A stretch of 64,000 nucleotides of DNA from Trebouxia sp. TZW2008. Lineage: Eukaryota > Chlorophyta > Trebouxiophyceae > Trebouxiales > Trebouxiaceae. The notes under the pieces are model-generated. The model saw only the letters and a program-made list of their open reading frames with translations. It was not told the origin of the DNA and did no database searches. The position numbers were made by a program, and so were the translations under genes. Shown piece after piece: positions 33,870 through 45,089 of this stretch. Position 1 is the stretch's first letter, and each line of letters starts with the position of its first letter. The stretch is from contig BDIU01000412.1 in NCBI GenBank assembly GCA_002118135.1, positions 314,664-378,663 on the forward strand, written 5' to 3'.

Positions 33870-36800
33870 ATGTGCGACGTGCTGCCTTTGCCGAAAGGAT
33901 CCAGGTTATGCAATGGTCGATACAAAGTCGTGGAGGAGATCAACAGTATGTGCAGGCTTCGGATGCCCGCTCCTGCAATGCCCAGTGATCAATGAGGTCT
34001 GACTCATGCAGGGGGAGGCTCGGCAGTGGTGTATCGTGGCGTGGACGTCCAGGGCCAGCGAGACGTGGCGTTGAAGGTGATCACAGCTCGCTATTTACAT
34101 GCCATCGCACACGGCACCTTCTTTGGGATGTCAATTTTCGTGACCACTATGCTGCAGGTGATGTATGCGCACAGTGAGCAAATGAACTTGCCAGTCCAAG
34201 CTTTCCAGCGTGAGGTGTGCCTGGTTGTCTTTTACAGCATGCCGCTTGGAAGAAAGGCTTATGCACTGCACTTGCAGGCGAACAGATGTGTTTCTCAATC
34301 ACACAAAAAAGCTTTCAGTAACTGCAGGTGGATTATGCTGTTGGCGTCAATCATGACAACATCGTACAGCTCTTGGATGTCTTTATTGAAGGCGAACAAT
34401 ATGTCATTGTGGTATGGCATTGGCTGTGATGCATGTAACGCACAGGCTTCCTTTCAACAACATGTTGTTAAAATTCATGGGCATTTGAATGCATCATCAA
34501 AACATGTGCTCGCTTGCTCGTTTGTGAACTGCTCCTGACAACAACAAGGCTCTGCTTCACCAAGACTTGCTTGGAAGTCACAGCAAAAGCCTGCTTGACG
34601 GTGACAGCCAATGCTCAGCATCTTGCATCATTAGATTGCGCCCACTGTGCTGAGGAAACGTTTGACACTGCAGTAGGACTTGTTGAATGGACCAGATCTG
34701 CTAGCTCTGTTGAAAAGAGGTTGCACACCTTTTCCAGCAGTTCATTCATACTGATGGCAACGGTGTAACAGCAAACATTGCCAAGTTTGGTTGAAGCAAC
34801 AGTGTACTTCGTGCTGCAGTGGGAGTTGGTGAATGGTCCAGATCTGCTAGATCTGCTGAACGCTTCACATGAAAAAAGATTGCCAGAGCCTATGGTTGCA
34901 CACTACTTTCAGCAGCTCATCAATGCAGTCATCTTCATGCACAACAACGGCTTCTGCCATCGAGACCTCAAGGCTGAAAACTGTGTCATTGATAGCAGCT
35001 CTCAGCGTGTCAAGGTGAGATGCTGAAGTTGTTCACAATGCAGCGTCATCATCACATATCATATTACTGATGTCCCACGAATCCCAACATTACTGTCTCT
35101 ACGTGACAAATCACACAATCATGAGCACGTTGTCCTTTGATTTGCACATCAGTAAACCTCATAACATGTTGCTGCATGTCTGGTCCATGCGTTTAAACGT
35201 TTTTGTGCTGCCCTTGGTCATGAATGGATTTGTGCATGAGCTGACCACCTGTTTGGCATGGTTGTTGTCAGCTGCAGTTGATGATTATGTGATGCGGTTT
35301 TTGCTATTCAGGTCATAGATTTTGGCCTGTCAAAGCGCTTGGAGTCAGCAGTGACACTTGGGTGAGCAGCTGCTTATGTTTGCCATCTTGATCCACCTGG
35401 TTACTGCAAGTCTGCATGCAATGCATACCATTGCCTGCTGAATTACGCACCATTTTTGCAGTTGTTGCATTCATCTGCTGCCTTTGCCAAATGCAAATTT
35501 GGAGACACAGAGGCAACCTGATATGCTCATTGATGCCATTCACAAACATGCAGTCATCAAGTACTGCAATGACATTCCTGTACCTCTGGTGTCCTAAGCA
35601 TCTGCCAAGCACTATTTTACCCCTGACAAGTTGCTATATTGCAGCATTGGAACGCCAGACTACATGGCTCCAGAGCTGCTTCTGGAGGGGCACTTTCATG
35701 CAAAACAGGGGCGCTTTGACCCTAGACAGATGGTACAGGACACAATGCTGGCAGGCCAAGCGCAGCAAAGCAAGAGCAGGCAACCTAGATACAATCCTAG
35801 GGCTGTGGATGTTTGGGCGTTGGGTGTGATGCTGTACCTCCTGGTCACTGGCATTTACCCTTTTGAGGTAATGTGGCTCAGCCTCAGTGTGTGTGCTGCA
35901 GATCAATATCTTACAATGAATATCTGCTGGACATGCAGCTATTTGATCTCTACGAGACAAAAGTACGTCAGCTGTAAATGTGATTTGCAAGCAATTTGGA
36001 GGGCAGACTATTTGTGCACAGATCGTGAGTGTAAGATCAGTACATCAATTGTTGGTCTGTACACAAACTGATGCTCAAGCTGTACGTGATGTTGATGGTC
36101 AGGTATGAAGCACTGCATTATCTGCCGCATACTCGTTTTTTGTTTTTGTCCCATCATTTTGAGCTATGTGTGTGGTTCACTTCCAGGATCCTGCTAGTCC
36201 AGGCAGTCTGACACCACAGTGCAAAAAGTAATGCATGGCAGGATGCAGCCATTCTACCCCATGTCACCTGCTCTGACAACACTGACAAAAAATCTGCGGT
36301 TTGTGCCTCTCTCTCAGCTGTTTTGTCGATTTGCTTGCAGGATCCTGCTAGTCCAGGCAGTGTGACAGCCACATTGCGCAATGTGGTGCATGGCAAGATG
36401 CAGACCATTCTGCCTCATGCCGCTTGCTCTATCTGCACTGACCACAAGTGCAGATTCTGTCTCTCTCAGCTGTTTTGTTGGTTTGCTTGCAGGATCCTGC
36501 TAGTCCAGGCAGTGTGACAGCCACTTTGCGCAATGTGATGCATGGCAGAATACAGCCCATTCCGCCCCACATAAGCTCAGCCTGTGCAGCAGTCATCAGA
36601 AGAGCCTTGTCACGCCATGCCAGCAAACGCATCACCCTTGACGAGCTTGAGAGCAGTGCATGGGTGGTTGACAAAGCCAGAGAGTATCAGCAGGGACTGT
36701 ATGCAAGGGCTGTTTGGAACTGCCAATGCAAGAACAGCGGTCATTGCAGCCATCATGATGCCAATGGTGAAGGTCAGCAGTCAGAAGCTGAAACAGCGTC

Positions 36801-36900
36801 TTGCAGCGGTAAAGGCAAAGCGCAATGGCAGCATGCAGCTGTCATGGATGCTGAGAATGCATCCTGCTGCAGCTGTTACAAAAGTGCTTGTAACACCTAA
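33870..36900 (+). CDS. Serine/threonine protein kinase, SnRK2-like
   Basis: Exons: 33870-33945, 34012-34076, 34158-34214, 34328-34411, 34820-35014, 35312-35361, 35645-35867, 36493-36900. Motifs in order: YKVVEEI with a glycine loop RGGSAVVYRG, VALK, HDNIVQLLDVF, HRDLKAEN, DFGLSK, GTPDYMAPE, DVWALGVMLYLLVTG. YPFE joined to DPASPGSVTATLRNV and IQPIP is the C-lobe pattern of plant SnRK2. About 40 residues (HFHAKQGRFDPRQMVQDTML and on) sit between APE and DVWALG, where relatives have about ten. A Ser/Cys-rich tail follows the kinase domain. Exons 5 and 8 have decayed upstream copies, and the tail itself is duplicated after the stop. The start codon is inferred. Confidence 0.85.
34674..34819 (+). 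repeat. Decayed copy of kinase exon 5 edge
   Basis: Starting at 34674 after CTGCAG, about 60 bases repeat the exon at 34820 (TTGAATGGACCAGATCTGCT). The first codon, TGG in the good exon, is TAG here. Confidence 0.8.
36187..36492 (+). repeat. Two decayed copies of kinase exon 8 edge
   Basis: Copies of GATCCTGCTAGTCCAGGCAG begin at 36187 and 36341; the good exon begins at 36493. Spacing is 154 and 152 bases. The first copy lost bases in the VTATLR codons. The second matches for about 90 bases, including the TTGCTTGCAG acceptor. Confidence 0.9.
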
Positions 36901-37030
36901 AGGTAGCCAGCAGTCAGAAGATGCAGCAGCGTCTTACGACTGTGAAGACAAAGCGCAACAGCAGTATGCAACTGACATGGATGCTGAAAACGCATCCTAT
37001 CACAGCAGGGACAGTCACAAAAGCTCGTAA
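36901..37030 (+). repeat. Tandem duplicate of the kinase C-terminal tail, past the stop codon
   Basis: The tail segment near 36770-36900 (QQSEAETAS...AQWQHAAVMDAENAS) is repeated at about 36907-37028 as QQSEDAAAS...AQQQYATDMDAENAS, with its own stop. The protein sequence is better conserved than chance allows, but it sits in another frame from the first copy, so it is reached only by a splice or is a 3' UTR relic. Confidence 0.65.
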
Positions 37031-37566
37031 CAACTGAAGCATCATGGCGTACTCCTCAGTGGCGCTTTTACAGTGCGAATGTATGCGTGAATTGTTATTG
37101 TGGGATCCTGAAAGCATGCAGGTCTTTGGTCCTCGATACTTGAAGCATATGCAAGTGTTTTAGCAGGACAGAGAGGATTAACAGCTCGTGCCCAAACATT
37201 TGAGCCTCAGAGGAGACTCAAAGGTCACTTGGGCATGAGAGCATCTGTGACACCACTTGCACCCAAGCTCAACAGCTCAGCTAAAGCTAAACGGTTGGCA
37301 GTGCTCGATCGTTTTACGTTGTGTGCGTGCACAATGCACGCTGCGCGCATGTCAAGCACAACGTGCACCTGCACTCGAGCGAAACTGACCAGAATGCTTG
37401 ACAACAACGCTATCTGAGGACAGCCTATGACAGGTAAAATCTATCCTTTCAGAGCTTCTTTGCTTGGAAGATCGCATTCTTGCAATCACTGCTTCAATCG
37501 AGCTAGTCTGTGATCGCAGATAATCAGCAGAAACCGACCGCTGGGGACAAGCGTGCGCACAGCGAG
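37031..37566. other. Intergenic region with dispersed repeat family A, copy 2
   Basis: Contains the second copy of the repeat also seen at 18225 (here about 37205-37270: ACTCAAAGGTCACTTGGGCA, then CACCACTTGCACCCAAGC). Otherwise no supported coding. Confidence 0.45.
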
Positions 37567-40500
37567 ATGTCTACTGACAACGCATCGACGATACTTGCAA
37601 CCGCAAGGCAGCTTGAAGACATATTCCAAACTCAGCGTGTCGACGACCTTGACCGGCTCGCCAGCGGCACAGTCACATTGCATAAGGACAGCCTCACGCT
37701 CGGCGCAGATATTCAGGGCATTGATAACTTGAAAAAGTATTATCAGGTCAGCCTGCTGACAAAGTTTACATCAAGCACTTCATGACTGTTGAGCTGGCCT
37801 TTGATGTTCTGCATCTTGTGACCATCCAGGCCTTCTTCAAGCGTTATGACTACAAGCATGAGGTGCTAGTCCAGGCTGCTGATGGGCCTACTGGCGTCGT
37901 CTTCTCTTTCACAGCAGACTCTGTAAGCTGCTTATTCTTGTTGCCTTCTCTGCCCATTGTACCTGCTGACTTGTACACATGCATGCACACACACACATGC
38001 CATGTGCAGGTGCATGCATATGCATGCGTAACGCATTCTGCTTCTACAAGGCACACACATCAGCACTGCCTCTTGTTGCCTTCATTGTGTCACATGCGTG
38101 TACAACGACCGAATCACCACACTCTGCATTTCAATAGTTCATATTGTGATGCACTTGCCTGCTGGGTATTAGGTACTGGCCCCAACATATTGCATATTTC
38201 ACATTTGCACCGTATCTCAGCGACTCAAACGCTCAAGTACTGCATCTTCTGTTTTGCGAATTGAGAATTGCATGTGGTGAGCATCTGTCTCAAATACCGC
38301 AAACACGCTCATTCAGCACGTCACGCATGCAAGGAAAGGCTTGCTATGCTCGTAGCTGAGCCTGCTGAGCCTATGCAGCAAGCTTTTTCATTGAATGAAT
38401 GAAGGCATGAGTCAGCGTGCAGGCCAGGGAGCGAGCGAAAGTTTTGCTACTGCAGGTGGAGCCAAAGGACGGTGAATTCACCAAGCTTGATGACAAGGAG
38501 ACTTCACCCAGCAGATGCTTCAGCATTTTCATGTACACCTTCAACAGCGATGGCAAAGTCAATGACATCAAGTTCCTGAGGCAACCCTCAAAGGATGAGA
38601 TTGCACGCAAGGTAATACCTTGCATGCAACTTTGTCACATTTGGTGTCTTGTGAAGAGAGAGCAATTGCAATGTCACCAGAAGTCAGTATGTGCAGTAGG
38701 AACACCGCTAAGGCACGCTCACGTCAGTCAGCCAGAGTACCCTAGGTCATCTTTGTGACGTGGATATGCTATGTTGATTGAGCTCACTTGCACCAGCCTC
38801 TACTGCAATCTCAGGGGTGTTTTGAAATTGCAATAGTCTTGAAAATGCTGAAAGAAAGCCCTAGGATTTGCAATGTTCCTGAAAGCAAGCTTTGCATGTG
38901 CATGCAGTTTGTTGGCGACCCAGACTGTTGTTGCATTTCCGAAGCAGAGTTCTGTCTTGCGAATGCCAAATGACTGCTCAGAGATTCACAATGTGCCTTG
39001 CAGCAAGCTCTTCATGTTTGTGCAGTTTGTTAGCAACCTAGATTACTCCCACACTGCTGAGTTCTCCAAAGCAGCACTCTCTGTCTTTCAAATGCCATAC
39101 AATTGCTCAGAGATTCACATTGTGCCTTGCAGCAAGCTCTTCATGTTTGTGCAGTTTGTTAGCAACCTAGACTACTCCCACACTGCTGAGTTCTCCAAAG
39201 CAGCACTCTCTGTCTTGCAAATGCCATACAACTGCTCAGAGATTCACATTGTGCCTTGCAGCAAGCTCTTCATGTTTGTGCAGTTTGTCAGCAACCCAGA
39301 CTACTGCCACATTCCTGAGTTCTCCACAGCAGAGCTCTCTGTCTTGCAAACAACTGCTCAGAGATTCAGATCGTGCTTTGCAGCAAGTTCTTTATGTTTG
39401 TGCAGTTTGTCAGCGACCCAGACTACTTCCACATTCCCAATTTCATCAAAGCAGAACTCTCTGACCCCAAACACTGGCAACTGACTCCTCAGCAAATCAC
39501 ATTGTGCCTTGCAATAAGCTTTGCATGTGTATGCAGTTTGTTAGCGACCCAGACTACGCCCACATTCCCAAGTTCACCAAAGCAGAGCTCTCTGACCCCA
39601 AACATTGGCAACCCTCAGCAGAAAATGAGAAGAAGCTTCACAGTGCAGCAGCCTCCTTCAATGAGATCTGGAAGACAGGGGATGCTAGCATTGCAGACAA
39701 AATTCTAGCTAAGGATGTCAAGGACTACAACATGATTTTTGGTGGGGAGCCAAAAGTTGGATCTGACTCGTTCAAGTCTATGATCAATGGCGTTTTCAAG
39801 GTGGGTTTGATCATGACCTGATGCCAATTGCACAGCACGTATCGTGATTCCAGTTGCACAGCATGTGTGATAATGTAACAGCTTGCACCTGCCACGCTTG
39901 CATGCACACCCACAGCTGTGGCTGCCGCTATGCAAGTCCAGCACACCTGCTGTGATATGCTAGGAATCTATCATGATGTAACTAAACTTGTGTCTGCCAC
40001 ATCTGCATGCACACCCACAGCTGTGGCTGCCACTCTGTATGACTAGCACTGCCTGCTTTGCTGTTTGAGACATTGTATTGATGTGATGCTGCTGCCCGCC
40101 TGTGATATGCTTTGATGTTGTCTGACGCAGTATGCTTAGTCCTGTCAGCATTGGCCAACTTCCTAAGCTGCATGCTGTCATGACCACTGTGTGGTCACCA
40201 CTGCCATGCTTGTGAGGGAGGGAGGAGGGAATGAGGGAGAAGCGCTGTTGCTTCATGTGAGCTGTTGCCTGATCCAGCCAGGCCCACTTGGCATTCATCA
40301 GCCCGTGCTGTCAGGAAGGCTTTTGTCACGCAGTGGCCATTACTTGGCATTCTATATGATCTACGGGCCTAAGTTCACAACACGCTCACCCTGCCACAAT
40401 AGGGCTACAGCTTTTCATGTCAATTTTGTTACAGGTTCATGAATCACGTACAAAGTCAGCGGCATGGATGGGTGTCACCTGGGTGTTGGTCTCTGCATAT

Positions 40501-40825
40501 GCCAGGCAGCTCAGCCCTGACATAGGCAGTCTGTACAGCCAGGGGCTTGTAATAACATCAATCATCTTTGTGATTGCTGCAGATATGGAAGCCAGACCAG
40601 GTCAAGAGCTCCATTGCTGCCACATCAGACAGCAACAAGGCATTCATTTACTGGGCTTCACATGGAGAGCAGACAGACACCCACCAGGAGAATCATTTCT
40701 ACGGCCTGAATCTATTGACGTTTGATGATCAAGGTCTTGTGCAGGAGATCATTGGCTTTAGACAGCCTTTAGCTTCAGAACGACCTCAGCTACTCAAGGC
40801 AGATGCCAAGACTGCAATGACCTGA
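37567..40825 (+). CDS. Protein with two NTF2/SnoaL-like domains
   Basis: Exons: 37567-37746, 37830-37922, 38456-38611, 39537-39800, 40583-40825, 936 bases in frame, 311 residues. The protein is a tandem of two small alpha/beta-cone units. Unit 1 runs from ATARQLEDIFQTQRVDDLDR through IQGIDNLKKYY, VLVQAADGPTGVVF and FMYTFNSDGKVNDIKF. Unit 2 runs from SFNEIWKTGDASIADKILAK through VGSDSFKSMINGVF, SSIAATSDSNKAFIYW and LTFDDQGLVQEIIGFRQP. The pattern of a helix pair, a G-x-D-x-(F/L)-K helix and paired beta strands, with FD/SDGK-(V/I)-x-x-(I/V), is that of SnoaL-like and NTF2-like domains. The ligand is unknown. Exon 4 is preceded by five copies of its edge. Confidence 0.75.
38908..39536 (+). repeat. 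Array of five copies of the NTF2-like exon 4 edge, partly open
   Basis: Copies begin after GCAG at 38908, 39026, 39155, 39284 and 39406; the good exon is at 39537. Spacing is 118, 129, 129, 122 and 131 bases. Two units of exactly 129 bases keep one frame open, giving a repeated peptide with QFVSNLDYSHTAEFSKAAL that runs through the copied intron piece. The youngest-looking copy (39406) keeps FVSDPDYFHIPNF and AELSDPKHWQ nearly intact. Confidence 0.92.
39870..40060 (+). repeat. Intronic tandem duplication in the NTF2-like gene
   Basis: A block with TGCATGCACACCCACAGCTG and TGGCTGCC occurs at about 39885-39945 and 39989-40050, about 104 bases apart. No exon edge is included. Confidence 0.8.
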
Positions 40826-41156
40826 GCGTAGCTGATACACCAACCCTTGCATTGCCAGCAGCAAGGAGTCATGCATACATTTTGAATGCACTTCAGCTAC
40901 GATTCGGTTGTGTTGTTGATCAATTTTGTTTGCATTATCTGCAAGAGCGCCTCGATTGAGATTGCATGGTCTCAAAAGCAGGGTGTTGAACATTTACGAA
41001 GGCGTTTGTACTAAACTGATGCGTGATGACGTCAAACAGCTGAAGAGCGTAAAGACTGTAGCCCATCCCTATGAATGCTGTACTTGTGCAGCACATAAGC
41101 GTGCAGACTGTGTTGGGACCTATGATGACAAACACAAAACATGATTTGATAGTTGA
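40826..41156. other. Intergenic region between convergent genes
   Basis: 331 bases between the stops of the NTF2-like gene (+) and SPF30 (-); nothing supported. Confidence 0.4.
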
Positions 41157-44100
41157 TCATTGTTCATCTGGATTGAAATCATGCCGCGCCACCTTGTTGT
41201 AATCTGTCATCCCTTGCCCACTGCCAATGACACCCACCTACACAGAATTGTCAGGAAATGAGCACTGCCAAAACCAAACAATAGTACCAGGTGAGTGATT
41301 CATACAAGAGCAACCAAGCTGATGCCTGTAAGCACCGCTATACAGACTCTGGCAACATGCAGGTTGCAGTCTGTCACTGCCCTGGATAATGAATTGCTGC
41401 AAGTGTAAGGGAGTGGTCAGGCCAACTGCTGCAAGGCAAGTAGCACAATCAATAAAAGTTTACATTCTCACCCTTGCTGTTGGATCGTCTGGGACACTGA
41501 ACATGCTGTCCTTCTTGCCAGTGGACAAAAAGCCAGCCTGCAATGCAAACAAATGTCTCACAACTAGGATCTTGCTTGAGAGTGGCAAACACACCGTAGT
41601 AAGTACAATCTGCAGAAATGCCGTCTGTCACACTCATGCATGCCACACTTGCAAAATCAAGGTTGATGCCAGCAGCACCTGTCACAAGCAACCTGTCCAG
41701 CAACTCGCACAGCCTACAACGCTTTCTGGGTGTCTGTGCCACAGGCAGCAAACGAGCAGCCAAACTCTGAGCGAAATTGAACAGAGAAGGCAGTCAAGCA
41801 ATATGTATGGCAGTGCAAGTTCCAGAGCATCAATCCAATCGTAATTAATTGCTTTGATTGTGCAGCTGAGTGTCATTCTTCGAGAAAGAGAATGTCCAAA
41901 GACATGCGCCCACGCTGAAGGCAATGCATATGAACGAAATCAAAGCAATCTGTTGCAAGGTTAACAACATCTGTGGCTGTTGCGCAAGCTGCAGCATTTG
42001 TGCTGACAAAATTTTGTTAGTTGCGAGCACTGAGTGCAGGCAGCAAGCACTCCAAGAGTAGAAAGAGTCATATGTGAATCATATGATGCTGCAGTGCATG
42101 CTGAGTAGATGAGTGAAAGAGCCTGCTTGGCTATGTTGATGGCTGCATTCCGGGTTGAACAAAGTGAAAAGCAGCATATGGCAGAAATCACTTTTTTCTT
42201 GCTGCCTTTGCCTTTCTTGAAATCCATCCAACTTTGCTGCCGTTTCTGTGTCTCAGCGTCCTTCTTTGCAAATCGCTGATCACTTTTCCATTTCTTCTGC
42301 AGCTTCTTCTTCTTTGCTTTTGACTTTTCATCATCTTTATCTGTTATCTCCATGTACTGCATCAAGGTGACCTCGAATCAAGGCCTGTTGCATTACATGG
42401 AACCCATCTCTTACTCTCACGATTGTTTCCACACATTGAGCAACATAGCCTCAACCAATGACTTGATCTGGTGTACAACCATGTGTATGAAACATCAAGA
42501 CAGGTTGCTGAATATGATTGCATACATCAGAGCTTCTGTATGATGTACAGATGGGACATCAAGTTAGCACCACCAGTGTACTTGCAACTTTGGCTCTGCA
42601 TGAGGGTGTAGACATAGGACGTTGACGCTGGCCACAATCTTTTGATACTTTTCAGTTTTGAGCCTGGATTCTGCAGATGCTGCAGTGTATTGTGCAGTCT
42701 ATCTGAGCATACAGTGAGAGCAAACGGCAAGCCTTGTTCATATGCATCTAAAAACGGTAACAACTCACGCATTAGAGTCAAACAATGAGGGTCACTGAGC
42801 ACTTGCAAGCAGAGACCAACTCACCTTGGGCATCTCTTCAAGTTGCGGCGCTTCATTGACTGCTTTCTGTTTTGGCGCTGTAACTCCCCTATACACCTCA
42901 GACCCTTCACACAAGCTAGTGCACACAAGATTTCCGTACTCGTGAAAGCAGAAGTCGTCTCACCTTGGGCATTCCCAAGCCTTCCAAAGTCATGAAAGCA
43001 AAATGCATTTCACCTTGGGCATTTCTTCAAGTTGTGGCGCTTCATTGACAGCTTTTCTCTTTGGCGCAGTCACTCCCCTATACACCTCAGACCCATCTGG
43101 TCTGGGCCTCACATTGCTCCTATGCACTTCCTCTTGGTTGCCATACTCAGCAAAGGTGATGAGGAAGTTGTTGCCTGCTGTGACGCCTGACACAGAGGCG
43201 TTATACCACTCCCCATCTCCACTGTAAACGGCTTGGCAGCGCGCGCCTATGGCCCAAGTGGCTGGGGCTTGATTTTGCAGCGCTGCTCGCTGCTGGGCTG
43301 TTCTAATCTGCTCAGCTACCTGCATTTCAAGTTCTGCGGTTCATGCTATGCAGTCTGTGCTATGCCTTTCCTGCTATGCAGCTCTTGTCCTGTGTATGAT
43401 GCTCTGCATTGGACTAATCCCTGTTTACTTCTGCTTTACAACCTCTGCCCTTATTGATCTGCAGATGTGATAGTCAAGACACTGTTGTGTAGGAACATGT
43501 TTCTGCCAGATTGTTGACCTACCAAGAGCTGAAGTCCAGCAGCACATCAACAGCCAACAAAGGAACCAACTTTGTCGCACAAGCAAGATGTGCATATGAT
43601 AGCTCGCTTTATGGCAGGTACCTGCGGGGGCAATATTGAGGGCAGCTGTAAGCTGGGGGCTGTGACAACTGCTGTAGGGCCTGAGGGCTGAAGGGCAGCA
43701 GCTGCCAGGGCATCCCTAGGCACAGGCGCATCTTGATCAAAACGCGACACTGCAGAGACATGCAGAACATTTGTGAGCATCACGTCAGATGCAGCAGTTC
43801 ACGTTGCGACTGGCGCTGTGAGAATTGCAATTCTTGACAACTGAGACAAGAGACTTGTGTGTGCTGTCTTGCATGCAGACTAAGCACAGACGCAACTCAT
43901 TGCAGTTGACAGTGCAGTCAAAGACAGTGATAGGTGCAAAGCTTGAGGTCTTACATCTTTGCCTTGGCAAAGGGGCTGCAGCTTCTTGCTGGTCAGGAGC
44001 CTGCTGTTGAGCATCTTTGAGCAAGTCTTCAGTCAGTTGAATGACCTGCAGGCCAGACCTGACGGTGGTGCCAGTGCCTTGACAAACGTTGTACAGCAAA

Positions 44101-44330
44101 GCTAGTCCACGGTCCATACCTCCAGCAAGCTCGAATGCAGATCTTGGTACTCTGCGTTGCCTGGGTCCAACGTAAGCAGTTCATCAACCTGTGGACACGA
44201 GGCCAGGGTCTCAGCTAGCGCTGGACAGCAATGGCAGGTAATTTGGGCGTGGTATGAGTACTACCTGCTCTAGCTGTCCTCGATACTCGTCCAAGTTTGC
44301 TTGCAGCTCGTCAGGAGTCTGCACGGACAT
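41157..44330 (-). CDS. SMNDC1: Survival-motor-neuron-related splicing factor SPF30
   Basis: SPF30 binds symmetric dimethylarginine tails through a Tudor domain and helps tri-snRNP join the spliceosome. Eight minus-strand exons, all in phase: 44330-44265 (MSVQTPDELQANLDEYRGQL), 44188-44120, 44045-43955, 43749-43622, 43319-43014, 42356-42192, 41537-41472, 41237-41157; about 323 residues. The N-terminal helices (LTEDLLKDAQQQ) match the family. The Tudor domain is WAIGARCQAVYSGDGEWYNA ... FAEYGNQEEVHRSNVRP. A Lys-rich helix (KAKKKKLQKKWKSDQRF) and the KKDSMFSVPDDPTARVGVIG tail are family hallmarks. Its donor-side edge of exon 5 is copied downstream. Confidence 0.93.
42825..43013 (-). repeat. Donor-side copies of SPF30 exon 5
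   Basis: On the minus strand, past the donor of exon 5 (43014), the exon end is repeated: a short copy ends at 42964 and a longer copy of about 88 bases (42825-42912) still reads like ...VYRGVTAPKQKAVNEAPQL, with its own CCCAAG before GTGA donor. The copies lie 3' of the real exon, in the intron. Confidence 0.85.
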
Positions 44331-45089
44331 CTCTGCCCTGCCAGCTCAACCTGAACAGCGGTCACTACACAAGCCGCAGGGACTGATCTATAAGCTAAAG
44401 GTGGCAACTCAGGTAAAACGCGAGCGCGTTAACGGCGAGTTCGATGCGTGCGACAGTTGCAATCGCCAGCTGTAAAGAAAGCCTGCTGCTGCCAGCCTAA
44501 GCGCGATGTGTGCTAAATCGAGCAACTCATGTCTGAGCAGAGCCCGGCTTCATGACTAACTCATGGGCACATGGGCAGCACGTCTTACGGCATGCTTGGC
44601 ACTCATGGCTGGCATGCATTCATGATACATTTTGTGCTGAAACAGGCCCGCTACAGCTTGTCAGCGCTGTTGTTAGTGCCATGTGAAGTTGTTGTGGTTG
44701 CTTGCCTGCTGCGAGGCAAAGGCTTTGTAAGCTACTGTAACACCTACAGGTGCGTTGCAATGTGTTCAGATCAATGTAACCATTAATAGGCTGTGCTAAA
44801 AAGATAAGGCCGCTTGCAGCACACTTCATCGCCTTGCCTGCATGTTCTTGTATCGGTCAAAACATGACAAGGATGGCAGCCTCAGCATGCATGATTGCCA
44901 GTGCCATATGCATAGCAGCGATTACGATGGCGGTAATTGGCGCCATGGTCAATTACGCCTGCATGATGAGCCCAGATCACGCCTGCTTAGCAGTATTTGG
45001 CCGCGCGATCATAGGTCCCAGAATGCCACGATTCGGACAGTGTGCAAGGCGGTAGATCGCTTAACCTCCTAGATCAGTCAAGTGCTGGC
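44331..45089. promoter_or_regulatory. Divergent upstream region of SPF30 and ARPC2
   Basis: About 760 bases between facing-away start codons. Short frames are present but unsupported. ARPC2 could have an upstream exon here, since family members usually begin with a few more residues before the first matched block. Confidence 0.35.

Noticed and set aside
38873..39484. A 203-codon open frame with repeated FVQFVSNLDYSHTAEF units, looking like a repeat protein gene
   Set aside because: It is made of tandem copies of the edge of the next exon plus intron, has no clear start or splice support, and the same pattern occurs in other introns. Kept as a repeat array and finding.
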